Positions 1 to 14,033 are shown, numbered from the stretch's first letter. The stretch: DNA of 64,000 bases from Bugula neritina (GCA_964035545.1 OZ037766.1:15330722-15394721), one strand, 5' to 3'. The notes: generated by a model not told the origin, from the sequence alone. Numbers and translations are program-made.

Positions 1-360
1 TGATCAACAAAACATTTATACTTTGTTATTTGCTAGTTCAACATATGTCAACAACTACCATTACGTATGTGCAAGATATTATCTACAAGACAAGAGAGAA
101 ATAGCTTTTTTAACAGAATAATGTGGCGTAAAGCTTTTATGATTCCAAGCTCCTCTGCTTCTTATTTTCTTTTGCATTTCCAACATCTCGGAATATTTCA
201 AAGATGAATTACGCTTTTCTATTTCTTCAGCTGTTTATATCACCATTAAACCTCTTGTGTAGACTGTAGACCTGCATCATTTATATTAACTTAAACTTGA
301 TAGGACAGTTAGTAGGATGTTATATCTAAAATGGCCGGTTAATATTCTGCTGAATTGCAG

Positions 361-3300
361 GTTGTCGTACTGGACTGTCTGCTGCAATGGGCTGGAGTTT
401 TGGATGAGTTGGAGTTTGCCAAGAGGTTGCATATGTGGTGCTCAAATGGATTCCCTGAAATTGGAGATAAACATGGCTTTCAAGTCTCAGACACTATTCA
501 ACAGGTTATGATTGATCACCTGCTTAGAGTTTATAGAAACTGACACATCATCATTCATCACCCTATATCAGTATCATCTTGCTACACTTAGTTTTTGACC
601 TGAATATGTTATAATATTTTTTATAACTGTCTATAATCCTCTTCATGCATGATCACCTATCTCAGTGCTGGTCCAATTTACCACTGCTGTGGACTTGTGA
701 CCCAGTGTGTTATGGTACTCTTTGGTTTATGTTGTAAACAAGTCTAGTAATAGCTGGTAATGTTTGCTCACTCAACCAGTCAGTTAGAGGCCTGTGGGCT
801 CATTGTCCATCAATCCCTACTACTCTGTTTGCACTGTTTAAAACTGTCATTTACGAAAAATTAATTTCAATTTTTGAATTATTTGCTACTGCAGAGGTTT
901 TTGGCAAATGTTTTCACAAAAAAATGATGAAATATTAATTCATCCTAGGACTAACGTTGTCTAATCAGCTTTGGCTACCAGTTTGTTTTGATTGATGAGT
1001 TGAATTGCTGACAAACTTGTGCATATAAACTGATTGAATTAAAGTGACTTTATTAGCCTGCAACTACTGAATATGGGAATAATATTTAGGAGCAGCAGTG
1101 GAGAAATTGAGAATGTCTAAGTTCTTTAATTTCTTGTCAAGTTTTTCTCATGAGAACATAACTTCTTTTGCTACTTTTCTAATCTAGAATACAGGTTTCT
1201 CTCACTTTCTCCATTCCTGCACCTACCTCAATTTTCTTTGTTCTTGCTCTTTTAAATAGTGCTGGTTTTGAAAGGTTCGTGTGAATTCACCAATTTCACA
1301 ATCTTATATTTGGCTTCAGCCATCTTAGCATGCCTCTAATGTATGCATCTCATACTAAATATATCAAATTATTAATACTTATAGTTGTATAGCTGTGGTA
1401 AGAGAGGAAGGGATTTTTTTTTATTAAATCTATCCGTATAGGTATTTTGGTAAAGTTGGATGCAATATGTTGAATAAACCAGGAATGAAGATATTATTTG
1501 TGAAATTTAAACCTTGAAAATATGTTAGATCAGGCAGTTTAAGATGTCAAATCATATTGGGTTTCTCTGCAACAGGTGTTTTACTAGTCTGAAATGTATT
1601 TAGCAATTATTGCCATAGGCTGCTATTATACACTAAAGTCTGCAGGGTCTACAGTTACCCTATCGATACATATTATCTGTGTTGTATCTAATTATATTGT
1701 AAGATCTTGCACTATGTCACATACACATACATACATAATATGTGTAGCTTGGAGAAGCTTCACTACACCGTCTCACACTCTGCTCTTGTTGGCTCTCTTT
1801 CTAATCTGCCTGTAACTAAGTGAGGGTGGATAATATCAGAAACCAGTTGCATGTTGCAATGTCCATCCGTACATTCAGGTTTGCATGTTAGGGAGGCATG
1901 GTGGAACAATATGAGACATATAGCCTATAGCGTAATTAGAACTTTGTTGAAGAATTCATGCAGCTTTCTTGTGCGGTGACTAAACTTGGTAACTCTTCAG
2001 CTCTGCTTAGCTGTATTACATCATCAAATCTGTATAAATGGAAGTATCATGTAATTATGAATTGATTGGGTGGATTAAAAAATGTATACAAATTATGGCC
2101 TGATAGTGTCATAGTTACCAGATAACAAACTCTTGCTAACTTCTCATTTCCCTACATGTTGATGACAAATGATACTCCTGTGAATGCCTTCTAGAGTACA
2201 GCTGTACACCGTTTATCTTAAGTTATCAGTTGGTTTGATTAATGACTGTATAAAAATAGGAATGTAAGGGTAGCTGATGATGAAATTAATGATTTAGTTC
2301 TATTCACACTGCCACTGCAACAATATACTATTTCCATACCAACTCAATATTTTATGCAAATGAATGCAAATTTCAATTCAGTTGACTGAACTGTAGTCTC
2401 AGTGTTGGTAGCTCTTATCCATAACCTGACCCACAAAGCATACACTAGTGGTGGTTGAGCTTTTAGGTTCAGATGAAGCCCAACTAGTGCTATGTCTTAG
2501 ATAATAAGCAGTGCAGCTTAGAGCATATGTGTACCAACGCTTTTCTATTATTGACGTTGAATTCTGGCTCTACATAAGTTTCCGAGCGAAGGTCAAAGTA
2601 AATCAAAATGATTGCTTTTGGAAATATGTGCTGGTTCATTAATTTTAGCTTGCACTGCACTGGTTTTTGTTCTGTAAAATTCAGCTTTTTCTGCAAGAAA
2701 TAAACCCAATCATGGTATAAATAGGAAAGTAGCATTTGGTTCTACACATATATGAGTTAGGTGCAGTAATGAAGTAATGAGAATGGCCTGCGCTCTAGAT
2801 TAGAAATGTTGCAAAAAAACTTCAACCTGCACCCCAAATAAACCAAAATCTATTAAGGAAGCTCAGGCTATCAACATTTCTCTACTACTGCACCTACATG
2901 ATATATATCCAGGCTCAAAGTGGGCAGTACTTAGAACCAAAGAGCTAATTGATTGTTTTATTCATCAGGTTACTATGAAGAAATGTTGCTCGGTATAAAT
3001 TGTGCTGAATTTTAGCCATCAGTTCGTAATTCTTGGTTGAATGTCAGACTCTAAAGTCTAAAAGAACTGCTTTAATCGCTGGTTTAAGTGGGTAGACATC
3101 TTTCATGCTACACCAACTACAAAGGCGTTCAAAATGTTTTTTCAAAGTATCAATTATTTGCTAATTATTAATCAGTTGATTGAATTTATGTTTGCAATCA
3201 ATATTCTACATTGTATCAAGTTTTGTAAAAAAAAACTTATTTCGCTGTCATCTTTCAAAATTTGTCCCTTTTTGAGAAAAATAAGTTTTATTAACACTAA

Positions 3301-6300
3301 TTTCATGAGTTTAAGAGTCTGGACTGGATAAATTAAGTGGAATACTTCAAAGTGGCTTCAACAGAATTCAGATGTATCTTATAAAGGATGAATCCATATT
3401 TATAGTCATATTCTAAGTCACATCTTTCCATGAACACTGTAATAAAGGGATGGTTTGAGGCCTGGCCACACTATCGTGAGAATCACGCGATTTCTTGTGA
3501 TTCTCACTATCTAAAGCCCAGGCCTTTAGTTGGCACTTGTTACATTACTAAATACCTAATTTCCAAACACTTCAGCCAATCAGAGGTGTGCTGGTTGTAG
3601 AAAGCTTAGTTTTCTTTATCCAGTCTTCTGTATTTGCAAAACATACTTTTTGTACCACGTCCAACTTTCCTAAAGTTTGATGGTCAGAAAACAAACGTGG
3701 TTTAGTGTAGACTTAGGTTTATTAAAGTTTCAATGTCTCACAAACATTAAAAACGGATCTGAATGAGTTTCGACCTTGTATTAATGACATCCTAATAATT
3801 ATATGCAACTTCATCAAGTTTAATTTTTTAATTTTACTTGACTAGTTACTAATAAAGTTCATCCTAAACCTTCATACGCTAGCATTAACCTATTTTTGAA
3901 CCCATAATGGAAGTATTAAAGTTCAAATGTGTATTACCCAGCATGTGAATGTTACAAAAAATTATATTGTTGTTTTTTGTTGTATAGTTTTTTTATTTGT
4001 TTTCCTAGATTTTATAATATATTTTTTTGAGAAAGTGAGTGTAGCTCAGTGTGATCTAATATGGTGCTTGTGTTTCCCTGTGCCATCAACTTGCCAGCTA
4101 TAATAAACATGTGTCAGGTGGCTAAAATGGGCTATGACTTTCTTGTCAACCATTTTGGCAAATCATCTCAAATCAGAGCTTCCTTTTTTCATTTCCACTG
4201 CTTGAACAGCACTGAATAGCAGCTAATACAAGTATTTTGTTCAGACCTGCCAGTCTAAGTATCAAATCTGAATGCTGTAATTTTATAAATTTTGTTTTAT
4301 CAGAGTTTTTTGTTTTGTTTCTATTCATAAGTTTTTGCTCTACTTTCTCTTTTCTGGAAGCAACAGTTGCCTAAATCTTTTCTTGAGAGATTTTTAATCA
4401 ACAGGATACGATAACACTACGTATTCAGTAAAAATAATATATTTTTTGTGTATTTTGTAGGTCACAAGTGACCCAGATTTCACTGTTGACCCACATAGAG
4501 TGGCTGCAAGCAACCCTGTGACTCACTCTGATGACTCTGCCTTAGTTAGGGCAATAGTGATAGGTGCTCTTCCTACTCTACACCCATCAATGTCCCATCA
4601 AAACAGTATTTTTGTGACAAATCCTGTTGTACAAGCAGGATTTGTCAGGCCAACTGACAAATGTCTAGTGGTTCCTGGAAGAGAATGACAAGATGTCTGA
4701 TAAGCTGAATACAGTATTTGCTTGCTGGCTGTGGGGAAATAGTTTACTTATGATAGCTCAATATTATGTGTTGCTTAGTAAAAATTAGTTGATGTTTTCT
4801 ACTATCTTCTGTATGCTACAAGTTTATAGTTCTGTAGTCTCCAGTGTAGTAACTCCTAGTTATGTGCAGCAGATGGTATCAAGTCCAGCACTTGAACAAG
4901 GAAAGCTTGAGGGCCAAGGGTTGTGGTTATGCAAGCAACTTGGCTTCCTCCATTGAGGGAGGGTGTCAACAGTAACAGCCATCTTGCTGGTGGTTCATTA
5001 GCCATTCTCCTAGCAGTTGTTTGTGCCAAAATTAACCAGTCCAGTAGCCCAGGGCATTAAAGAAAGGAATAATATAAGTTTACATAACAAGCTTGCAAAC
5101 TGAACATATAATGAGTTATATCAAACAATATTGGGCAGCTAAGTGTAGTCTCTATACTTGATTTTCTGGCTATTTTTGAAGCACACTTGGCCATATTTGC
5201 AAAGTATCAATAGCTGTGGTTAAGCCATGCCTTTAGCCAATTTAATGAATGTGACACATTTATATCTAGGTCAACTCCTTATTTTTGTATGAGGAAAATT
5301 TTGTTATATAAATTGGTAAATTTGCAAAATTACATTTCTACTAATCAGTACAAGAGTTGTATATTTTTAGGGATTCCATTTTTCCATAACCTAGAAGAAG
5401 TGATGGACAACTCCACAAGAATCTGTAGAACTACTCATAGTGATGACATTTGTACTGCTGCATCTGCACTGTTGTCAGGTGTTGTCTCCCTCTTACTGCA
5501 GGTAAGAGGTCACATCCGAAGTATCAGTTAGTACATAGCCCCTGTAGATTACCATCAGACAGATAGTTCTCTAAAGTCCCTGTATTATCAGAGTAATAAC
5601 AGCCACTCAAAGTTACACCAGCTTCTGATCTTTATAAAAGATACTTTATTTATACAAGACCTAGTTGAAGGTTGCCCTCCAAGTAAACTTTCCATGTGGA
5701 AGTCCTCCAGATTTTGGCATCTTTGATTAACAGGATGTGATGTAGATATATTTTTGCCATAGTAGCTGAAGCTAGTATGCGATGCATTAATTTCTCCCTT
5801 GTTTACCAAATATACATCCCACAGTAAATTTCTGATCCTGTTGGAATGTTACCGATGAAATGGTTAGGGGTATAATACACTGTATGGGGACATAAGCACA
5901 AGCAAAGCACATCCTATGTTTCATTCGTATGCTATCATAGCCAATAGCCTTTAAATACCATCAAAATGTGAAAAGCTTCTCTGTAAATGTTGCTTATGTT
6001 TAGTGATGTCACAGGTAGCTGTTTGCACAGCAGGGTAACCAATATCACCCCATCACTTGGCTATATTACAGATTAAGGTTATTTGTTTGACCAAGGAAAT
6101 TGTCTGCACTAAGATGTGATGTGGTGATTGCAGAGTGCACAGGGTGAATAATAGCCCTTATGCTTATTTTAATGTATTCTGCCTGTTCAATCGTTTACTA
6201 AAAGTTGTTATGGTTATGGTTGGCAAGCTCTTGGGTTAAAAATTAAGGTTATTATTAAAAGATAGGATAGAGGTAGTTGAGGGGAGATTAGTGGTGATTT

Positions 6301-9300
6301 GCTGGGTTAATTGTGGTGTTGAAACTTGGCTCTCCTCTGACATCTCGTCACTCACTAGTTGAGCTGTTTCACTAGTCAGTTTCATTCCATGCTAACCATT
6401 CTGTCTTCTCTAAATTCTTGTTCACATTACTAGACATGTTTTCATTTATGTATAGCATGATGTCGGTGAAATACCTTGTAGTGTAGTGCTTAGTGACATA
6501 GTTCACTCATCTCATTCCAAAGCTTAGTTTAAGAAAAGTGAGTTGAAATGCATTAAATATCTTTTTTCTGTGTTCTCGGAATGTATTGAGATCAGTAAAC
6601 AAACTTGTGGATTTAGGGAAAGCTAGCAAGGTTCCATCTCTCTATGGATGTCACTCTGTGGTTGTATTGATTGATATGAACCTCTGGCACTCTACATCCT
6701 TTTTGCTGTTGTTTTAGTTGAAGCTAGTCCTTACATGTAACACTAGTATTTTTACATTATGTCATACTTTAATATTACATAGGATATGAATTGTTGTAGG
6801 CTAATGCATGATAACTATTTTCGAAAGTGTGACTATAAACTCAAGTTATTTCACTTTAGGAACACAAACCAAATTAAATGTTTCCTTGCTATAAATTAGA
6901 CCATACAATAAGCATAGTCAGCTTTACTGGGAGGAATATTAAACTTCTATCTATTATTGTTCTATCTATCAGTGCTCCATCTGTATAGTTGCTATCTATT
7001 AGTATTATATCTATCAAGATGCTATCTATTAGATTCTACCACACACAGCATCGCTGCCATTCTGCCCACCACTGCATGCCCACCACTGCATGCCCACCAC
7101 TTTTAGGCTAGCTGTAAACTGTGGCTCCAGCACAGGTATCAAGCTCCTACTTCCATGGTTTTTACTAATTCCACAGAATATAGTTCGAAAACATATTGGC
7201 CACCCTGAGTTTCAACCATTTAGTATTGACTATATTGAAAGTTGTTCATCAGGAAATATATGCATCTATTACTTGAGGACTGCTAGTATAGTTGAGGGCA
7301 TGCCCTTGCCTAAACTGTAGATTGACCTGTAAGTGGATCTATTACATAACATTGTTGACATCATCACTATCTAAGCTAGAATGGCTGGCTATTCCATTTA
7401 GTTGGGCTTTATTTTGCCATGTAAGAGAATATTTTCTACTAATTAGCTTTTGAAAATTATGTTGTTTTAAAGGGTGACTTTGATGCCAAGGATCCATCAT
7501 CACTTATTAAAACATCTTTTGCTGTGGCTCAGAAGTATTTACCCCATCAGAAAGATAAAGACTACTTTGAAAAGCAACTCAACCTGGAGTTATCAAAGTG
7601 GGTATATTGTATATTTGTGGTGAATATGTTTTTAATTTCTTTCAAGTGGATTTTGTGCTTTGCCATTATGCCTTGGAAGCATTATATGGTGGGGATTGAG
7701 GGCTTAAAATGGACTCAGAACTAAGATAATTTTTTTTCAGGCCAGGCATTTCCACCAAAAAAAGTCCTTAATTAGGCAAATTCTTTGCAGAATTGAGAAA
7801 ACTTGACTGTGGAGCCTATTGCCAACCTACCTACCTTACCCAATTATTTACTTTTCATGCTGTCTATCTCTGTTGCCACATCTACCAACTACCAACTTCT
7901 ACTAGCTGCTAGTGCTTGGTATTCAGTACATGTTGAGTTTGCAGCTGCATTCAAACTGTTTTGTGTTTAAAGGTGGAATGGCGGAATGTGCTCGGCACTC
8001 TTAGCATAGCATCATTGTTTGTGGGATGAGACTTCGTGGAAATCTCTAATATCCTAGGAGCTTTGAAGCACCTCAAAAACTCTTCATCTATGTTTTATGT
8101 GGCTCATAAATAGATTTATAAAATAAACAAGCTATAGCTGATTGCTGAACTCTTCTTGCAAGGCAACCCAATAGCCCTTCTGCTGCTGATTCGCCTTCTT
8201 CTACTTTTTCTCGCAGCTCTTTTAAGTAAAGCTACTTTTTATGGTTTTCATTGTGTCTCTGAAAGCATATGTGTTATCTGCTGTCAAAATGTATTTTGTT
8301 TTGACTTTGCTTGATTCAAATTATAATTTCACTTAGAAAACTGAAGACCTCAACTGCATGTTCCTTACTTTATTTAAAGTGTGCATTGCCAATGTGTTGC
8401 CTTTTAGGCTCTCAAAATCTCCGCAATGTCATGTGTCTGCACTCAGACAATTCTACCAGCATGTTCTCTTTTCAATCATCAATTGTTTGAAAAGGAGTAA
8501 AGAGTATCTAAACTTTTGGACTCAAAGCAGACTCTTTAGTATAACATACTGTTTATTAGAACAACTGATGAAATGTCAACTGCATATATAACTTTGCAGT
8601 AGCCTACAAAGATCAAAGTTTCCTATCGGTGGGGGAAGAGTTCTCCCCCTTGATTAATATCCAATACACCTTGTTTCAACATTCTCTGTCCATGAATACA
8701 GGGTCTCAGTCCACTACTAGCAGTCAGTTTAGTTTCCTCCATTTTCTCCTCCTCACCTGTCAATTGCACCTACGCAGTCGCCCAAATAAAGCAAGTCATG
8801 GAATAATTTGCAAGTTTTTGGTGACTTCAACTAGCACATGTCATACCCTCCAGCATTAATATATTCTCTACTCCAAGTTTTGAAGAGAATAAATGCGTCA
8901 TTAGTTGACAGCACTCAACATTATGCAACACAGGATACCTCAATATTATTATGTCTACTAGAGGTTGTTGGCACTGGCAGAGCTTCTACTTACATGTTCT
9001 TAGCTGTAGGTGTAATGATTCAGCTTACCCTCCCTGTGGTCTGACATAATGATGACTTACATTGTAGGTGACATCATCTGCTCCCAGTGATGTCACTAAT
9101 GTTATGGCCACCTGCCCTCTTTACTTTTACAAGCCATTTCATGCTTTTCAACTAAGAATTTGTTTATCTGTAGTTGTTTTGCATTTGTGAACTTTTGCAC
9201 TGCGTTAAATAGTTTGGCTCTAATTTTCATTCCATTTTTAAGGGTTACTCAATATTCGTTAGTAAATAAATATATTCACTACTCACTTTAAGTTTTAACC

Positions 9301-12300
9301 TACTTTACACCATCTCTTCTGGTTATACAGAAGGCATACTGTAGCAGTAGGTACACTATAGCAGTATGTGTGGTATAAATCATGCAGTATTTTGCTGTTA
9401 AAGGAATCACTCAACCTTACATATATACAATGGTTATACATAGTATGATTTATTTTAAAGTTTCATCACCTAGTGGCTTACTAGCAGATTAGACTAATCG
9501 CTCATCTAGTCAAGTGTTACATCATTGTTTATCAAAATATGTTGTTATTGTAGAATTAATATAACTCACTTGCAGAATTATAGATTACCTTGTAGTATAA
9601 GTACTATTATAACACACATACTGTTACAGGGGACTTTTAGCTAAAAGAAATGATTGTATGAAATCGCTGATTACGGCCTTACAGACTCTACATTGGTTCA
9701 AAGACTTCAGGTAAAGCCTCTGTTTTACAATGCCAGTAAATGAGTTTATCTGTAAAAATGTATGTAATACAAAAATTTATGTAATACAAACAATATAGGT
9801 GATACAAACAATATAGGTAATGCAAAGAATGTAGGTAGTGCAAGCAATATAGGTAATACAAACAATGTAGGTGATACAAACAATATAATTGATACAAACA
9901 ATATAGGTGATACAAAATGGTAAAACCAACCCTTGAACATACAAACTATTAAAAACATTATTTCAATGAAGCTCTCATGTTTCCATGGCTCTTTAGAATA
10001 AATCTCCCATTTCGAAATAGGGGTATGAAACTGAAGATAATGTATGGGCACTGCAATAGCACTAGTGATTCACAGTGTCTGAACCTGGTTATTAGTTGAA
10101 CTCTTCTCTGTTGCTGGTTGTGGCTGAGGTTTGTGATTGAGTTGGTATATCCATGTTTTCAGTACATAACCCCCATCACTTAGACTACCTGTCTAGTTAC
10201 ACAGCTAACAATTACTGGTGTTGAAGTTATTCAGATACATGTTTACTAGTGCAGGTGGCTCATCTTATTCACTACTTCTGTCGTTTGATGCAAACTCTTT
10301 AAAAGAGTATGTTTTCACTTCATTTATTCTATATGCAAAATTCACTATGTAGCCCTACAGCAATGCCCATATAAGGAAACATTTTAGCAGACTGTTTTGA
10401 CAGGTCTTATCAGTGTATGTTTAACTCCTACTTTGTTTTTATTAGTGATTTCTAAAGAAATTGCTCTCAGCTGTGATACATATCTTGTTGCTAAATTTAA
10501 ACCTTCTAATATATTCCCTCACCAAGTCTGTCATCAGCTTTCTATCCTGTGCTGTATATATAATCCTCATCTTCAGGGTAGAATGTAAGCATTCAATATC
10601 CTATGGTACAACTACTAATACATGTAACTACACAGAACTTAACTTTTCTGTTATCTTTACCCTCACGTGTGTTTATTTTGGATATTCTCTCCTTGTTAGA
10701 TTAGTTCTGTTGGACTATACAGAACTAACCTTTATATTTTAATACATCTTCAGAGATAAGGCTAGTAGCAGTCAACTGGCTATCAACTTGCATACAGAAG
10801 AGTAGAGTTAATAATAAATTTAACCCAAATTGACAAGCTGTCTTCTATTTTGTTTGTCCTTTGCTCAAAACACTTGTAATGATTGACATGTTTTTAACTA
10901 GTTTGATTCTTTTTGGATTCCTTCTGGAGTCAAACAACTGTTTGCTTAAATTTAGACTTTTCTGTTGACCTTATTAATTTCTGGAAGAGGTTTCAACAGT
11001 TTTTGAAACCTGATAGGATATCTCCTGCATCAGCTTTCAGCTAGATTTGCAGTATGATCAGTTGCCCTGATTCCCAAATAAGATATCTAAATTTAATTTT
11101 CCTTGAACTGTATGTCTCTGGGAAGGGTGTAATTGCCTGTCCCCATTTAACTTAAGCATTATCTCATGAATAAATAAACTACACATTATATACTAAGTAA
11201 GTGTTGCTAATTAAAGTTTTCACTTTAAAAGCATTAATACGGCAAAAAGTAAAACCTGATAATTTTCTAAAAGAATGCTCAGCCTACGCTAAGTTAGTTG
11301 TTTCTATATTTAGGCAAGAATGGTGGTGCTGTAGCGGGCAACTAGCATTATTATTTATTGAACGGGCTAAATCCATCCAATATAATACATTAATACATTC
11401 ATGAGCTATTTTTAAATTATATTATAGTTTCTATTGGAAAGCTATCTATTGTTGAGTAGAAGTTGTGCTAAGCAGGATATTTTGGCCATCAGTTTTTACT
11501 TTAGAAAGAACTTTTTTGCATCATTTTTATGAAGAAATAGTTAAATATGCTATATTTTAGGAGCTTATTATGCCAAAATCTGCCATGGTCATTTGTGGTT
11601 TTGGTGTTGATCACTTTTTGCTTTAAGTCTGTCACCAGCTTCCAAAATATGCACAGGATTTCCATCAGGGTTGAATGAAGAATAATGTTATTTTTGGCAT
11701 TTATCTGCTAGCTTTTAACCTACTAGCTAGTAAGACACCGAAACCAAATTATTTTAAGTTTACTTGTGGGTATATGGTGTAGTAAAAGCATGGAAATTTA
11801 TTAAAAGATAGCAATCTGCTAAATACTGGTGGTTCTTTTTTACACCCCTCTTGTTTATTTTTCCTGTTTCAATGTAGCCCATTAAAAGCATGAACTAATT
11901 CAATCTTTACAAGCCAACTTTGAGCAGTTTTTGCTTTTATCAAAGTTAAATGTTGTATAACATGAATTTAGGCTAGTATGTTTGTTACCCAAAATGCACT
12001 CGTTAGGTTGGAGTTGTGAAGGTGTTATTCGTAGGCTCAAATTACTGCATAGTTGCATTATGATAGCCAAGATGTCAACTATTCTGGCATTGCGCTGAAC
12101 TTGTATCATCTGTTATTTGGCATTTCATGTGGCCAACTTGATGAAGATGTTCAACCTTTATTCCCTCAGCAAGTCTAACTTTAAAGCTCCGTTTTTTAAC
12201 TCACGTGACAAACAAACGTGACATGCCCACATAAAAACCCTTACTCTCTTCCATATAGCTAAGTTACTGATCGGTTTTTATGTGTAAGCAGATTTTTATG

Positions 12301-13750
12301 GTGAGATATCTTGCTGTACGTAGTTGTTACTAAACCTTGCTAATTTACTAATATCTAACTTCGGAGTTATTCTTGAAAGCAAAATGTCCTCATCACTGTC
12401 TATACATAAACCACACATGCAGATGTAAAATGTCCAAGTACTAATTATAATCACATGGGTCTACCTCTAGCTACAGCCTCAATCCTTTGTTTCTGTATAT
12501 TATAATTTGGTTACTGGTTTTTCTCTCAAGGGTCAAGTTGAATGCTTGAGGTTAAAATTTGTATGGGGCTATGGCTAACCACATAACTGTTGGTTAGCCA
12601 TAGAAGTTGATCTGTCCTTCACCTTTCTCATATTAGTTGTTCAACTAGCTAATGATTCAATGACCTAAGGTCGGCTCACAAGCCTAAGTCAGGGAAAATT
12701 GGAAAGGCTTTTTGAAAGGAGTTGAGTTTCATTGCAATTCAAAGTTGAAACTGATGCCATCCAAAAAATGATGGCAATATATCAAGTGTTGTTGAGGTCG
12801 TTGACCTCAGTGCCAGAGGGCAAACTGTGTTATTTTTGTGTGTTGCAAATGCAATGAATATCCACAAAGTGTGATTATTTCCCATGCCAACAATTTGTCA
12901 CCATTTGAAAGACAGTGGGGAAATCGGCTATGTATATAAAGCAGAAATTTGATGCCAAAATGTTGATTTTTTGCTTCCATGTCAATACCCTGCTTCCTTT
13001 TTCTAGATTATACAACTTCATTTCGCTGGCCAGTCTTCACCAATAAGAGCTCATTGGTCAGCCTAGGTTTTAATAGCATTGGGTGTGCAACTATTGGCTA
13101 ACTACAAAATCCCTTAACTCCAGTTTCAAGTAAATTTTGTTAATTTTCTGCTTCTAGCTTAAAATGATAAAGCAGTTGTTTTTTCTTACCAACTGTTAGC
13201 ACAAAGTTTTTGACAGTTGCCTAAGTTACTAGAGTGAACTAGAATTCTAGAAACTCTGCTCATGGTGTCAGTCCGCTTATCTTTCAACTATTAATTACAT
13301 AGCTGTTTCATTTTCAATTTCTTTGATTTGTTTTGGGAGTAACTCAAAAAACTTAATAACAAAGTTGTTAATTTTCTACTTATGCATATATTAAAAAGCT
13401 GGTTCGTAAAAGAAGAAATAAAAATATGGCTGTCTTTTCAACTCAACCTACTATTCTTTTTTTTACAAATCCCCATAGTTATAAGCACCAGTGTTCTAGT
13501 GCTTATATTGGAAGGGGTTATATTATGCAGGGCCTGATTGGTACTTCTCTGTTGTAGATCTACTTTGCTGAAGATCGTCATGAAAGGAGGAGATTGCAAG
13601 GTGGCTGCTACTATTACAGGTGCTCTTCATGGTGCTTTAACTGGTTACAGCGCTCTTCCTAAGCCTTGGGTAACACAGTTACTTCCAAACCAGACCAAAT
13701 GGCTAAATGCTAAAGTAAATCATCTTCTAGATCTGATGGCAATTCCCTAG
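361..13750 (+). CDS. ADP-ribosylglycohydrolase-like protein (ARH / J1-crystallin family), 3' part of gene
   Basis: Exons seen: 361-504, 4461-4563, 5371-5501, 7473 to about 7597/7601, and 13558-13750 (stop TAG). Each has AG/GT borders, and phases join cleanly across the first four. The joined frame shows family landmarks in order: ELEFAKRLHMW with NGFPEIGD; DPDFTVDPHRVA; a degenerate SNG-x-MR block (SDDSALVRAIVIGIPFF, spanning the exon 2-3 junction); RTTHSDD, matching the family's THxD motif; and a C-terminal KGGDCKVAATITGALHGAL followed by GYSALP. Family members remove ADP-ribose from proteins, or are enzyme-dead lens crystallins. The catalytic start (GDALG, TDDT) would lie left of the window. 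At least one exon between 7.6 and 13.5 kb (the usual GYTxK..ALR segment) was not found. The metal-binding GGDxDT is GGDCKV here, lacking the second Asp, so activity is doubtful. Family call confident; function uncertain. Confidence 0.82.
505..4460 (+). other. Intron 1 of the ADP-ribosylglycohydrolase-like gene
   Basis: AT-rich non-coding sequence between phase-0 exons, with donor ACAG|GTTATG and acceptor TTTTGTAG|GTC. Apart from a 68-bp hairpin repeat at 3458-3525 I see no gene, RNA or recognisable transposon; the short reading frames here have no family resemblance. Confidence 0.6.
3458..3525. repeat. Small hairpin repeat, possible MITE remnant
   Basis: Nested inverted repeat. Outer ends are AGGCCTGG and CCCAGGCCT. 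The inner arms GTGAGAATCAC (3476-3486) and GTGATTCTCAC (3497-3507) pair over 11 bp with a 10-nt loop. The left end GCCTGGCCACACT resembles the end of the larger element at 16689-17032 (GCCTAGGGCCACACT), suggesting related non-autonomous elements. No target duplication was confirmed. Confidence 0.45.
5502..7472 (+). other. Intron with CTAT-rich and 14-bp repeats
   Basis: Intron between the third and fourth visible exons. It has a CTATCTAT-rich stretch at about 6948-7031 and tandem copies of a CCCACCACTGCATG unit at about 7067-7100. Nothing gene-like otherwise. Confidence 0.5.
9763..9917. repeat. 18-bp minisatellite
   Basis: About eight imperfect copies of an 18-bp unit of the form GGTGATACAAACAATATA. 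The unit is a multiple of three, so it gives spurious Leu/Tyr-rich reading frames on the minus strand that I do not regard as coding. Confidence 0.85.
12569..12603. repeat. Perfect 13-bp inverted repeat with 9-nt loop
   Basis: Arms CTATGGCTAACCA (12569-12581) and TGGTTAGCCATAG (12591-12603) are exact reverse complements. It is intronic; function unknown. Confidence 0.8.
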
Positions 13751-14027
13751 ACTTCTTTATTAGGTCCATTCTACTAATTATTGTTAGCTAATGTGTGTTG
13801 TGTCAACTATATACCTAACATTGTATTTCTATCATTATAATATACTAGCGTTATTTTCTGTAGTATAAACTAATTATAGCCAAATACATGTTTTTTTGTT
13901 TTATTTTTGTGTTTTGTATTTCAAAATATATGACATGTAGTATAAAATAGATCATGAGATACATGTAATTTATGATTATGGCTTCTAGTTTTTTAATGTT
14001 AAAACTTATAAACACTCACAGATTTAT

Positions 14028-14033
14028 AATAAA
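14028..14033 (+). terminator. Candidate polyadenylation signal AATAAA
   Basis: AATAAA about 280 bp after the stop codon at 13748-13750. It would give a 3' UTR of ordinary length for the ADP-ribosylglycohydrolase-like gene. Alternative AT-rich signals nearby cannot be excluded. Confidence 0.4.

Larger units (their letters stand above)
7602..13557 (+). other. Long intronic region before the last ADP-ribosylglycohydrolase exon
   Basis: About 6 kb with no convincing exon, though the family model predicts at least one here. It holds an 18-bp minisatellite (9763-9917), a perfect 13-bp-stem hairpin (12569-12603) and a 9-bp-stem hairpin (TATAAGCAC / GTGCTTATA, around 13480-13510) just before the final exon. 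Confidence 0.5.

Noticed and set aside
8358-8520. Possible missing exon of the ADP-ribosylglycohydrolase (SALRQF after an AG)
   Set aside because: Only a few residues resemble the expected GYTxK..ALR segment, and no good donor or phase match was found.
9688-10051. Overlapping minus-strand frames rich in Leu/Tyr/Cys or hydrophobic residues
   Set aside because: They are translations of the 18-bp minisatellite, whose length is a multiple of three.
12790-12812. Inverted AGGTC/TGACCT half-sites resembling a nuclear-receptor IR1 element
   Set aside because: A single imperfect 13-bp match deep in an intron is expected by chance.
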